Positions 21,487 through 30,985 of a stretch of DNA of 64,000 nucleotides are shown piece after piece. The position numbers were made by a program, and so were the translations under genes. The notes beneath the pieces were generated by a model that worked only from the letters and a program-made list of their open reading frames with translations, was not told the DNA's origin and did not search any database. Source of the stretch: Urophycis tenuis (taxonomy: Eukaryota > Chordata > Actinopteri > Gadiformes > Phycidae). The stretch is taken from assembly GCA_036785325.1 (NCBI GenBank), contig JAXIVH010000041.1, forward strand, positions 1,240,001 through 1,304,000. The letters run 5' to 3'. How positions within the stretch are numbered: the stretch's first letter is position 1; each line of letters starts with the position of its first letter.

Positions 21487-24400
21487 CTCCTAAAAATGGA
21501 CTCCTCCGAGAACCATCACCTTACCCTGGTGGAGGGGTTTGGGTGTCCTTATGAACCTGAGGGCTGTGTTGTCGGGAGCCTTGTGCTCCTGGTAGGGTCT
21601 CCCATGGCAAATTGGTCTCAGGCGAAGGGCCAGACAAAGAATGGTTCAAAAGGACTCAAATGGAAGAACAATTAAGAGGAGGAGAGACCCTGCCCGGAGG
21701 AAGCCCGGGGCCCCCATCTGGAGCCAGGCCCAGAAAGGGGGCCCGTCAGCGAGCGCCTGGTGGCCGGGTTTGCCACGGAGCCCGGCCGGGCATAGCCCGA
21801 AAAAGCAACGTGGCACCCCCCCCTCTCTATTCTGTGGGCCCACCACTCACAGGAAGAACCGTTGGGGTCGGGTGCATTGCCAGATGGGTGGCAGTGAAGG
21901 TCAGGGACCTCGACGGACCAGACCTGGGCAGCAAAGGCTGGCTCTGGGGACGTGGAACGTCACCTCTCTGTGGGGGAAAGAGCCGGAGGTGGTGCGGGAG
22001 GCGGAGCGCTACCAGTTAGATCTGGTGGGGCTCTCCTCTACGCACAGTCTCGGTTCTGGAACCGTACTCCTGGATAGGGGTTGGACGCTATTCTTCTCTG
22101 GAGTTGCCCAAGGTGCGAGGCGCCGGGCGGGTGTGGGGATACTCACAAGCCCCCGGCTGAGCGCTGCTATGTTGGAGTTTACCCCGGTGGACGAGAGGGT
22201 CGCCTCCCTACGCCTACGGGTTATGGGGGGGAAAACTTTGACTGTTGTTTGTGCGTATGCACCGAACAGCAGCTCGGAGTATCCGGCCTTCTTGGAGACC
22301 CTGAATGGAGTCCTGCAGGGGGCTCCAGTAGGGGTCTCCATAGTTCTGCTGGGCGACTTCAACGCGCACGTGGGCAATGATGGAGACACCTGGAGAGGCG
22401 TGATTGGGAGGAACGGCCTCCCTGATCTAAACCCGAGTGGTCGTCTGTTATTGGACTTCTGTGCTAGTCATGGACTGTCCATAACAAACACCATGTTCGA
22501 ACATAAGGTTGCTCATAAGTGTACATGGTACCAGAGTACCTTAGGTCAAAGGTCGATGATCGATTTTGTAATCGTATCATCAGATCTGAGGCCGCATGTT
22601 TCGGACACTCGGGTGAAGAGAGGGGCGGAGCTGTCAACCGATCACCATCTGGTGGTGAGTTGGGTCAGGGGGTGGGGGAAGACTCGGGACAGACCTGGTA
22701 AGCCCAAACGGGTAGTGCGGGTGAACTGGGAACGTCTAGAGGAGGCCCCTGTCCGAGAGACCTTCAACTCACACCTCCGGCGGAGCTTTTCTGGCATCCC
22801 TGTGGAGGTTGGGGACATTGAACCTGAGTGGTCGATGTTCAAAGCCTCCATTGCTGAAGCTGCAGTGGGAGGCTGCGGTCTCAAGGTCTTGGGTGCATCA
22901 AGGGGCGGTAACCCTCGAACACCGTGGTGGACAGCGGTGGTCAGGGAAGCCGTCCGACTGAAGAAGGAGTCCTTCCGGGATATGTTATCCCAGGGGACTC
23001 CGGAGGCAGTTGCAGTGTACCGAAGTGCCCGGAGGGCGGCGGCCTCTGCTGTGGCAGAGGCAAAGCAGCGGGTGTGGGAGGAGTTCGGAGAAGCCATGGA
23101 GAAGGACTTTCGGTCGGCGCCAAAGTGCTTCTGGCGTACTGTCCGACACCTCAGGAGGGGGAAACGGGGAACCATCCAAGCTGTTTACAGCAAGGATGGA
23201 ACGCTGTTGACCTCAACTGAGGAGGTAATCGGGCGGTGGAAGGAGCATTTTGAGGAACTCCTGAACCCGACTAACGCGCCCTCTTTGGTAGAGGCAGAGC
23301 TGGAAGCTGATGGGGGATCGTCGTCAATCTCCCTGGTGGAAGTCACTGAGGTAGTCAAGCAACTCCGCAGTGGCAAAGCCCCGGGGGTTGATGAGATCCG
23401 TCCAGAAATGTTGAAGGCTTTGGGTGTGGAGGGCCTGTCGTGGATGACACGGCTCTTCAACATCGCGTGGAGGTCGGGAACAGTGCCGAGGGAGTGGCAG
23501 ACGGGGGTGGTGGTCCCCCTGTTCAAAAAGGGGGACCAGAGAGTGTGTGCCAATTACAGGGGCATCACACTTCTCAGCCTCCCTGGTAAAGTCTACTCCA
23601 AGGTGCTGGAAAGGAGGGTTCGGCCGATAGTCGAACCTCAGATTGAGGAGGAACAATGCGGATTCCGCTCTGGTCGTGGAACAACGGACCAGCTCTTCAC
23701 TCTTGCAAGAATCCTGGAGGGGGCCTGGGAGTATGCCCATCCGGTCTACATGTGTTTTGTAGATCTGGAGAAGGCGTATGACCGGGTTCCCCGGGAGATA
23801 TTGTGGGAGGTGCTACGGGAGTATGGAGTGAGGCGGGCACTTCTCAGGGCCATCCAATCTCTGTACACCCAAAGCGAGAGTTGTGTCCGGGTTCTCGGCA
23901 GTAAGTCGGACTCGTTTCCGGTGGGGGTTGGCCTCCGCCAGGGCTGCGCTTTATCACCAATCCTGTTTGTGGTTTTCATGGACAGGATATCGAGGCGTAG
24001 TCGGGGGGAGGAGAGGTTGCAGGTCGGTGGGCTAGGGATCTCATCGCTGCTTTTTGCAGATGATGTGGTCCTGATGGCATCATCGGCCTGTGACCTTCAG
24101 CACTCACTGGATCGGTTCGCAGCCGAGTGTGAAGCGGTTGGAATGAGGATCAGCACCTCTAAATCTGAGGCCATGGCTCTCAGCAGGAAACCGGTGGATT
24201 GCCTACTCCGGGTAGGGAATGAGTCCTTACCCCAAGTGAAGGAGTTTAAGTACCTCGGGGTCTTGTTCACGAGTGAGGGGAGGATGGAGCAGGAGATGGG
24301 CAGGAGAATCGGAGCAGCGGGGGCGGTTTTGCATTCGCTCTACCGCACCGTTGTGACGAAGAGGGAGCTGAGCCAGAAGGCGAAGCTCTCGATCTTCCGG

Positions 24401-24866
24401 TCTATCTTTGTTCCTACTCTCACCTATGGTCATGAAGGTTGGGTCATGACCGAAAGAACGAGATCGCGGGTACAAGCGGCCGAAATGGGTTTTCTCAGGA
24501 GGGTGGCGGGCGTCTCCCTTAGAGATAGGGTGAGGAGCTCAGTCATCCGGGAGAGACTCGGAGTAGAGCCGCTGCTCCTTTGCGTGGAAAGGAGCCAGTT
24601 GAGGTGGTTCGGGCATCTGATAAGGATGCCCCCCGGGCGCCTCCCTATGGAGGTGTTCCGGGCACAACCAGCTGGGAAGAGACCACGGGGAAGACCCAGA
24701 ACGAGGTGGAGAGATTATATCTCCACACTGGCCTGGGAACGCCTCGGGATCCCCCAGTCAGAGCTGGCTGATGTGGCCTGGGAAAGGGAAGTGTGGGGTT
24801 CCTTGCTCGAACTGTTGCCCCCGCGACCCGACCCCGGATAAGCGGTAGAAAGTGAGTGAGTGAGTG
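21487..24866 (+). mobile_element. RTE-like LINE, apparently full length
   Basis: 3380-bp non-LTR retrotransposon. It has a 154-bp 5' leader (21487-21640), one long ORF, and a very short 3' end (GGATAAGCGGTAGAAA followed by (GTGA)n), as is usual for RTE-clade elements in fish. A perfect 12-bp target duplication flanks it. It inserted at the A-rich AATAAA stretch of a block-B insert; no other copy of that insert carries it, so the insertion is recent. I place it in the RTE group (Rex3/Expander-like) from protein style and tail; the exact family needs a database match. Confidence 0.9.
21641..24841 (+). CDS. RTE-like LINE ORF: endonuclease-reverse transcriptase
   Basis: 1066 residues with no stop or frameshift, starting at ATG 21641 and ending at TAA 24839-24841. 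Residues 1-100 are basic and proline-rich. An APE-like endonuclease follows: GTWN at 103-106, the region that usually holds the metal-binding glutamate reads LVGLSSTHS (128-136), then LLGDFNAHVG (236-245), MIDFVIVS (306-313) and STDHHLVVS (332-340). The reverse transcriptase has SGKAPGVDEI (577-586), FVDLEKAYDRV (706-716), GLRQGCALSP (764-773), FADD (805-808) and EFKYLGV (868-874). The C-terminus carries RWFGHLIRMPPGR and a basic PRGRPRTRW stretch. The role is to nick target DNA and copy the element RNA there. The missing ETH-type glutamate is the one oddity; my impression is that related fish elements share it. Shorter frames on both strands within it are shadows. Confidence 0.92.
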   Translation: MVQKDSNGRTIKRRRDPARRKPGAPIWSQAQKGGPSASAWWPGLPRSPAGHSPKKQRGTPPSLFCGPTTHRKNRWGRVHCQMGGSEGQGPRRTRPGQQRLALGTWNVTSLWGKEPEVVREAERYQLDLVGLSSTHSLGSGTVLLDRGWTLFFSGVAQGARRRAGVGILTSPRLSAAMLEFTPVDERVASLRLRVMGGKTLTVVCAYAPNSSSEYPAFLETLNGVLQGAPVGVSIVLLGDFNAHVGNDGDTWRGVIGRNGLPDLNPSGRLLLDFCASHGLSITNTMFEHKVAHKCTWYQSTLGQRSMIDFVIVSSDLRPHVSDTRVKRGAELSTDHHLVVSWVRGWGKTRDRPGKPKRVVRVNWERLEEAPVRETFNSHLRRSFSGIPVEVGDIEPEWSMFKASIAEAAVGGCGLKVLGASRGGNPRTPWWTAVVREAVRLKKESFRDMLSQGTPEAVAVYRSARRAAASAVAEAKQRVWEEFGEAMEKDFRSAPKCFWRTVRHLRRGKRGTIQAVYSKDGTLLTSTEEVIGRWKEHFEELLNPTNAPSLVEAELEADGGSSSISLVEVTEVVKQLRSGKAPGVDEIRPEMLKALGVEGLSWMTRLFNIAWRSGTVPREWQTGVVVPLFKKGDQRVCANYRGITLLSLPGKVYSKVLERRVRPIVEPQIEEEQCGFRSGRGTTDQLFTLARILEGAWEYAHPVYMCFVDLEKAYDRVPREILWEVLREYGVRRALLRAIQSLYTQSESCVRVLGSKSDSFPVGVGLRQGCALSPILFVVFMDRISRRSRGEERLQVGGLGISSLLFADDVVLMASSACDLQHSLDRFAAECEAVGMRISTSKSEAMALSRKPVDCLLRVGNESLPQVKEFKYLGVLFTSEGRMEQEMGRRIGAAGAVLHSLYRTVVTKRELSQKAKLSIFRSIFVPTLTYGHEGWVMTERTRSRVQAAEMGFLRRVAGVSLRDRVRSSVIRERLGVEPLLLCVERSQLRWFGHLIRMPPGRLPMEVFRAQPAGKRPRGRPRTRWRDYISTLAWERLGIPQSELADVAWEREVWGSLLELLPPRPDPG

Positions 24867-24878
24867 ACTGAAAAATAA
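24867..24878 (+). repeat. Target-site duplication, right copy
   Basis: ACTGAAAAATAA, identical to 21475-21486, directly after the (GTGA)n tail. Confidence 0.9.
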
Positions 24879-24998
24879 AGGTGACTTGGTATGACTTGTG
24901 TTCTATTTTCTTTCCACAGCCAACAGAACACACATGAATCAGCTTATTATTTCGACGACCCATGGGCAAATATAGTCATGCCATACGTCGTTGGAAAG

Positions 24999-25460
24999 CT
25001 TAGATTTCCCCGTTTAAAATGAGCCCATCTCCGAGCAATTTGGTTGCTCACAGACAAATCTGCGTCAGGTTGACTGAAGTCTACACAGCAGCTAAAGACA
25101 TACCTTCAACGTTTCAATTAACATCAATCTTTCCTTACAGAACACAAATTAATTAGCTTAGTATTTCAACGACCCTTTAGTGAATATAGTCTTGCCATAC
25201 GCCGTTGGAAAGCTTAGATTGCCATGATTAAAAGGAGATCATCCACGAGTCATATGCTTGCTCACAGACAAAACGGCGATAGTTTGAATGAAGTCTACCC
25301 AGCAGCTAAAAACATAGCTTCAACGTCAACGGAATCGTTTCTCTTTCTACGAAATCGATACAGCTAAATACATACCTTAACGAAAAGTCGAATTATTAAC
25401 TCGCAAAGGATGAAGATCATCAAATTCACCTTAGTCGAATCCTCCGTTGGCAGTGGACAG
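24999..25460 (+). repeat. 214-bp satellite, array 7 with decayed edge
   Basis: One good monomer starts at 24999. The next (25213) is recognisable but strongly changed (GATTGCCATGATTAAAAGG). A third survives only as traces such as CAGCTAAATACATACCTTAACG near 25360 and CCTCCGTTGG near 25441. This gradual decay contrasts with the sharp joins elsewhere and looks like an old array edge. Confidence 0.75.
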
Positions 25461-25497
25461 CAATGACCGTGTACGTATGAGTCGTAAAAACATTAGG

Positions 25498-25625
25498 TGA
25501 CGTATTCCGATCCTCGCTCAGCGATTGGTCCGTTGAGCGCCGAGCTCTGCTCAGCATCGCTCCGCCATTGGCCGATCGCTGCTCAACTCTGCTCAGCTTT
25601 GGTCAACCATTGGTCGGTTAGCGTG
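25498..25625. promoter_or_regulatory. CpG-rich promoter-like cluster: CRE-like site and three inverted CCAAT boxes
   Basis: TGACGTA at 25498-25504 is CRE/ATF-like. ATTGG (inverted CCAAT, an NF-Y site) occurs at 25524, 25567 and 25609, spaced 43 and 42 bp, within imperfect tandem repeats that share GCTCTGCTCAGC or GCTCAACTCTGCTCAGC. About 14 CpG occur in ~140 bp, while the surrounding repeats are CpG-poor. Regular NF-Y spacing next to a CRE is a known promoter arrangement. No TATA box was seen. Which way it would fire is not fixed by the motifs. Confidence 0.5.
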
Positions 25626-26002
25626 AGCTTAGGGACTTGGCGGAGAGTTTGCCTGAAGAAGGCGAACGACCCCCCCCCCCCCCAAGTCCCTATTGCGCAA
25701 CCCTGGGATCGACCAAAAAGGATCGGGGAGGATCAAAAGGGATGGCTCCATCTGGTGGCCACCGGTGGGAGGTTTTATTTCCAGAAATTTCCAAAAATGT
25801 CATTGTGAGGGACCGACTTGATCACCCCACGTATTGGGATGTGGACTCTCTGGCCTGGACCATGTGGACAAACACGAGGGGTGGCAATGCCGTTGAAAAG
25901 TAGTGGGGCTTTATTGTCTTCACCACAACTTGCAAAATAACAAAACAAACATAAATCCAAAATCCTAAATAATACTAAATGGCAAAACTAGCCATTTTAT
26001 GG
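25626..26002. other. Unique-looking segment without recognised gene
   Basis: Holds a 14-base C run (25670-25683), a CTCF-like motif (25743-25761) and an AATAAA on the minus strand near 25912. There is also a 7-bp stem-loop, AAATGGC with GCCATTT (25977-25997). Short frames cross it but show no family features. Confidence 0.5.
25743..25761 (-). promoter_or_regulatory. CTCF-like motif
   Basis: The minus strand reads TGGCCACCAGATGGAGCCA. The first ten bases match the common vertebrate CTCF core exactly; the following GGGGGCGC part is degenerate. It was judged by eye and not scored with a matrix. Confidence 0.4.
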
Positions 26003-26029
26003 TCAGGGTTTGGGCTTAAGGGTGGGGTT

Positions 26030-26243
26030 GGGGAACCAAATTAGGCTTAGATAGAGGGGTTAGGGTTAGGGCCACAAATTGGGCTAGGCTTAGAATTAGG
26101 TTTAGGATTAGGGGCCCAAATTGGGTTAGGTTTAGGTATAGGGGCAAAATTGGGTTAGGTTTAGGGATGATTAGAGACCAAATTGGGTTTAGGTTTAGGG
26201 CTAGGGCCAAATTGGGTTAGGGTTAGGGCTGGGGAACAAATTG
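26030..26243 (+). repeat. ~29-bp telomere-related minisatellite
   Basis: AAATT(G/A)GG(G/C)TTAGG-type repeats with AAATT at 26038, 26076, 26118, 26147, 26180, 26209 and 26238. Spacings are 38, 42, 29, 33, 29 and 29 bp. One copy holds the 11-bp palindrome CCCAAATTGGG (26115-26125). It merges into pure TTAGGG repeats on the right. Confidence 0.75.
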
Positions 26244-26248
26244 GGTTA

Positions 26249-26287
<39 letters not shown>

Positions 26288-26373
26288 GGTTAGGGGTTAG
26301 GGTTAGGGGTTAGGGTTAGGGGTTAGGGGTTAGGGGTTAGGGTTAGGGTTAGGGGTTAGGGTTAGGGTTAGGT
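26244..26373 (+). repeat. Near-pure interstitial TTAGGG/TTAGGGG array
   Basis: About 130 bp of TTAGGG with interspersed TTAGGGG and one TTTAGGG, much less degenerate than the T-unit tracts. It ends at GGTTCATTTTAAG, where T-unit spacer sequence begins. Confidence 0.9.
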
Positions 26374-26925
26374 TCATTTTAAGTTATCTCGATGATCCCC
26401 CCCACCTCATCCAACGACTGGGTAGTTGAATGGGGGATCAAAGGCAGTTGCGCACGCCAATATCTAGTCATCCGCAGCTCTCTTTTCCCATATTACTAAG
26501 AATGAAGTAAAATGAAATGGTTATCTGTCTTGTTGTGATATAACCGCTGATTTGAAGACATAGACTTGATGGTTTTCTTTGTAACCAAGAATGGAGTAAA
26601 TGGGATGGTTGTTTGTCTTTTTGTGATATAACCGCTGATTTTGGAATATGGACTTGTTTTTCTTTTCCCAAAGGTTTTCTTTGTTCCAAGATGAAGGTCA
26701 ATCTGGTTTGATTGAAAATACTTCAATGCATTGGTATATTTATTTATTTGAATAAAGAGGAGTCACAGCTGGAGTGAGACTTTTCTTCATCAGTAGTGGA
26801 CCCTGGGATCATAGGGTGTTTCTGGCCATTGTCACTATACACCCTCACCCAAGGGAGGCCCCCCCGAGAGTGATCAATTCTCAAGGTGTGTCGGTTCCGA
26901 AATGGAATTGGTATTGGGTTTAAAC

Positions 26926-26982
26926 AATTTTGCAATTTCCCAGCTTGGGATTAATAAAGTATTTTCTATTCTATTCTATTCC
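26926..26982 (+). mobile_element. 57-bp LINE 3'-tail-only insertion
   Basis: GCAATTTCCCAGCTTGGGAT, then TAATAAAGTA and a (TTCTA)n tail, flanked by AAAC at 26922-26925 and 26983-26986. Other T units run straight from GGGTTTAAG to CTTTTTTAGG here, so this is an extremely 5'-truncated retro-insertion of the same 3'-end family as the LINE at 6105-7945. Confidence 0.75.
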
Positions 26983-27100
26983 AAACTTTTTTAGGAGTGC
27001 TCATTTGTCGAGGTAACCTCGAGGTAAGTAAAGGTAAGTAAAACACTTTTTAGGATACATTGTTTTAGTTATGGAGAACAAGAAGGGGGGCACATACTTA

Positions 27101-27468
27101 CCTCCTGACCAGCACAAATCAGTTGTTAACACCGCTAGGTAGCCCTGGTTTGGCCAATCAGGGTCGGAGCTTGGTTCTTGTCCTCTGTTGGGTCCAGATG
27201 AACTAATAGGAAAACGGGGGTACGAAGGACCGAGGCCAGCCGTGACAAAGCACTGCCTCCACGGTCCCCCAATGCAGCTATCCTCAGCGATGGGTGTCCA
27301 GACCTAGGAAAGACCAAGACCAGCCCCGTCCAGCGGTGCCTTCCCAGTCGGTCCCAGGTTAGGAAAGGCCAAGGCCAGCCGCGACTAAGCACTGCCTCCC
27401 TGGCCCCTCCAGGACCCCATGCCGAACAGCCTGTTAATAACAATTCCTGTGCCCCATACACCGCGCGA
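27101..27468 (-). other. Exon-like block A, copy 3 (diverged)
   Basis: The 108-codon reading lies at 27135-27461. It has several substitutions (for example a Thr for Pro and a changed ..RTPVF.. stretch) and a compensated pair of small indels near 27207-27215, yet the frame stays open. Its donor reads GAGGTAAGTATG. Confidence 0.5.
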
Positions 27469-27658
27469 CTACAGAGATTGTGTAGGAAGTTGACCTTAGA
27501 GAAGACTCAATGGCTTACTTTCCTTACCCAAAACAGAAATTTCTTGGGCTAGTCTATTCTCGCCATAGGTACTTCGGTAATGGTTTTTTTTGCGCGCAAA
27601 GTTTTCCGGTTGAAATGCATAATGGGGAATTGGCTTGTTCCTCCAATACGCCAAGTGT

Positions 27659-28289
27659 AGGTTAGGGTTAGGTTTAGGGGTTAGGGTTAAGGTTAGGGCT
27701 GAGGTTAGGGTTAGGTTTAAGGTTAGGGTTGAGGTTAGGGTTGGGGTTATGGCTGAGGTTAAGGTTAGGGTTGAGGTTAGGGTTAGTGTTATGGATAAGG
27801 TTAGGGTTAAGTGTTAGGGCCAAGGTTAGGGTGAATGTCAGGGCTAAGGTTGGGGCCAAGGTTAGGGTTGAGATAGGGTTAGGGGTTAGGGGGTTAGGGG
27901 TTAGGTTTAGGGATTAGGGTCTGGGTTAGGGTTAGGGCCAAGGTCAGGGTTGAGGTTAGGGTTAAGGTTAGGGTTAGGGCTAGGGCTTAGGGTTAGGGTT
28001 AGGGTTAGGGCTAAGGTTAGGGTTGGGGCTAAGGCTAGGTTTAAGGTTAGGGTTAGGGTTGGGGCTAAGGTTAGGGCTAAGGTTAGGGTCAAGGTAAGGG
28101 TTAATGTCAGGGCTAAGGTTGGGGCCAAGGTTAGGGTTGAGTTAGGGTTAGGGCTAAGGTTAGGTCTATGGTTAGGGTTGGGTTAGGGTTAAGGCCAAGG
28201 TAAGGGTTAGTGTCCGGGCTAAGGTTGGTGTCAAGGTTAACGTTGAGTTAGGGTTAGGGCTAAGGTTAGGCCTATGGTTAGGGTTGGGT
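27659..28289 (+). repeat. Degenerate TTAGGG tract, unit 4
   Basis: ~0.63 kb with its own arrangement of variants and fewer of the marker hexamers used by the other units. Confidence 0.85.
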
Positions 28290-28913
28290 TCGTTAGAGTT
28301 ATCTCGATGACCCCCCCCACCTCATCCAACGACTCGGTAGTTGAATAGGGGATCAAAGGCAGTTGCACTCGCCAATATCTAGTCATCCGCAGCTCTCTTT
28401 TCCCATATTACCAAGAATGAAGTAAAACGAAATGGTTATCTGTCTTGTTGTGATATAACCGCTGATTTGGAGATATAGACTTGTTTTTCCTTTTCCCAAA
28501 GGTTTTCTTTGTTCCAAGATGGAGGTCAATCTAGTTTGATTGAAGGTACTTCCAATGCATTGGTATATTTACTTATTTGAATAAAGACGAGTCACAGCTG
28601 GAGTGAGACTTTTCTTTTCCATTTCTATTTTAGTATAAACGTGCTATCGAAATATTAGGACACGTCATCAGTAGTGGACCCTGGGATCATAGGGTGTTTC
28701 TGGCCATTGTCACTATACACCCTCACCCAAGGGAGGCCCCCCCGAGAGTGATCAATTCTCAAGGTGTGTCGTTTCCGAAATGGAATTGGTATTGGGTTTA
28801 AGCTTTTTTAGGAGTGATCATTTGTTGAGGTAACGTCGAGGTAAGTAAAGGTAAGTAAAACACTTTTTAGGATACATTGTTTTGGTTATGGAGAGGAGGG
28901 GGCACATACTTAC

Positions 28914-29280
28914 CCCCTGACCAGCACAAACCAGTTGTTAACACCGCTAGGTAGCCCTGGTTTGGCCAATCAGGGCCGGAGCTTGGTTCTTGTCCTCTGT
29001 TGGGTCCAGATGAACTAGCAGAAAACTGGGGTCACGAAGGATCGAGGCCAGCCATGACAAAGCACTGCCTCCACGGTCCCCCAATGCAGCTATCCTCAGC
29101 GATGGGTGTCCAGACCTAGGAAAGACCAAGACCAGCCCCGACCAGCGGTGCCTTCCCAGTCGGTCCCAGGGTAGGAAAGGCCAAGGCCAGCCGCGACTAA
29201 GCACTGCCTCCCTGGCCCCTCCAGGACCCCATGCCGAACAGCCTGTTAATAACAATTCCTGTGCCCCATACACCGCGCGA
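28914..29280 (-). other. Exon-like block A, copy 4
   Basis: Reading at 28947-29273 with Trp for Arg and Ile for Val changes relative to copy 1; donor intact. Confidence 0.5.
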
Positions 29281-29477
29281 CTACAGAGATTGTGTAGGAA
29301 GTTGACCTTAGAGAAGACTCAATGGCTTACTTTCCTCACCCAAAACAACAATTTCTTGGGGTAGTCTATTCTCGCCGTAGGTACTTCGGTAATGGGGTTT
29401 TTTGTGAAAAGTTTTCCGGATGAAATGCATGCTGGGTAATTGTCTTCTTCCTCCAATATGTCAAGTGTAGGTTAAGG

Positions 29478-30361
29478 TTAGGGTAGATTTAGGGGTAGAG
29501 TTAGCAGTTAACCTTAACGTTAGGTTTGAAGTAAATGGGAGGGGTTGCGGTTAGGGTTAAGGTTAGGGCTGAGGTTAGGGTTAGGTATAAGGTTACGGTT
29601 TAGGGTTAAGGTTAGGGTTAAGGTTAGGGTTACGGTTAGGGCTAAGGTTAGGGCTAAGGTTAGAGTAAGGGTTAGGTTTAGCGTTACGGTTAGGGTAAGG
29701 TTAGGGTTAGGGTTAGAGGTTAGGGGTTAGGGGTTAGGGTTAAGATGAGGGCTGAGGTTAGGGTTAAGGTTAGGGCTGAGGTTAGGGTTAGGTTTAAGGT
29801 TAGGGATAAGGTTAGGGTTGGGGTTACGGCTGAGATTGGGGTTAAGGTTAGGGTTGAGGTTAGGGTTAGTGTTATGGATAAGGTAAGGTTAAGTGTTAGG
29901 GCCAAGGTTAGGGTTAAGGTTATGGTTAAGATTAGGGTTAGGGCTAGAATTAGGGTTAGGGCTAAGGTTAGGGTTAGGGTTATGGCTGAGGTTAGGGTTA
30001 AGGTTAGGTTTGAGGTTAGTGTTAAGGTTAGGGCCAAGGTTAGGGTTAGGGTTAAGGTTAGGGTTAGGGCTAAGGTTAGGGTTAGGGTTATGGCTGAGGC
30101 TAGGGTTAGGGCTAAAGTTAGGGCAAAGGTTAGAGTTAGGGTTAGCGTTAGAGTTAGGGTAGGGTTAGTGTTGGAGGTTAGGGTAGGCTTAGGGTTAGAG
30201 TTAGAGTAGGGGTTAGGGTTAGAGTTAGAGTAGGGGTTAGGGTTAGTGTTAAGGCTAAGGTTAGGGGTTGAGGTTAGTGTTAAGATTAGGGCCAAGGTAA
30301 GGGTTAGTGTTAGGGTTGAGTTAGGGTTAGGGCTAAGGTTAGGCCTATGGTTAGGGTTGGG
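29478..30361 (+). repeat. Degenerate TTAGGG tract, unit 5
   Basis: Same variant order as unit 2, ending at the short-form junction. Confidence 0.9.
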
Positions 30362-30985
30362 TTCGTTAGAGTTATCTCGATGACCCCCCCCACCTCATCC
30401 AACGACTCGGTAGTTGAATAGGGGATCAAAGGCAGTTGCACTCGCCAATATCTAGTCATCCGCAGCTCTCTTTTCCCATATTACCAAGAATGAAGTAAAA
30501 CGAAATGGTTATCTGTCTTGTTGTGATATAACCGCTGATTTGGAGATATAGACTTGTTTTTCCTTTTCCCAAAGGTTTTCTTTGTTCCAAGATGAAGGTC
30601 AATCTAGTTTGATTGAAGGTACTTCCAATGCATTGGTATATTTACTTATTTGAATAAAGACGAGTCACAGCTGGAGTGAGACTTTTCTTTTCCATTTCTA
30701 TTTTAGTATAAACGTGCTATCGAAATATTAGGACACGTCATCAGTAGTGGACCCTGGGATCATAGGGTGTTTCTGGCCATTGTCACTATACACCCTCACC
30801 CAAGGGAGGCCCCCCCGAGAGTGATCAATTCTCAAGGTGTGTCGTTTCCGAAATGGAATTGGTATTGGGTTTAAGCTTTTTTAGGAGTGATCATTTGTTG
30901 AGGTAACGTCGAGGTAAGTAAAGGTAAGTAAAACGCTTTTTAGGATACATTGTTTTGGTTATGGAGAGGAGGGGGCACATACTTA

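Larger units (their letters stand above)
20517..24949. repeat. Insert with block B, copy 6 (split by RTE LINE)
   Basis: Microsatellite at 20714-20827. The insert is interrupted at 21486/21487 by the RTE-like LINE and resumes at 24867 with AATAAAGGTGACTTGG and the TTTCTTTCCACAG end. Confidence 0.85.
26374..27553 (+). repeat. Diverged rear part of a T unit (spacer plus block A)
   Basis: Begins near TTATCTCGATGA and matches the spacer after the C run, but with many differences. It carries a ~90-bp local duplication (GTGATATAACCGCTGATTT occurs twice, near 26530 and 26622) and a 57-bp LINE-tail insertion. It is the most diverged T-unit copy in the window, next to the old satellite edge. Confidence 0.8.
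27554..29365 (+). repeat. T unit 4 (diverged short form)
   Basis: 1812 bp. The head is changed (CGCCATAGG, TGCGCGCAAAG, TGCATAATGGGG) and the TTAGGG tract is shorter with a partly different variant order, but the short-form junction GGTTGGGTTCGTTAG is present at about 28289. From there on it matches the other units closely, so this unit is a mosaic. Confidence 0.85.

Noticed and set aside
21612..24969. Additional frames on both strands inside the RTE LINE
   Set aside because: All overlap the 1066-codon ORF and lack family motifs; they are shadows of the GC-rich coding sequence.
25497..25903. Two overlapping plus-strand frames of 88 and 103 codons in the unique segment
   Set aside because: They run through the CCAAT repeats and the 14-base C run, which is prone to length error, and show no recognisable domain.
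26244..26373. True chromosome end
   Set aside because: The pure TTAGGG run is only ~130 bp and is followed by more than 37 kb of other repeats, so it is interstitial in this window.
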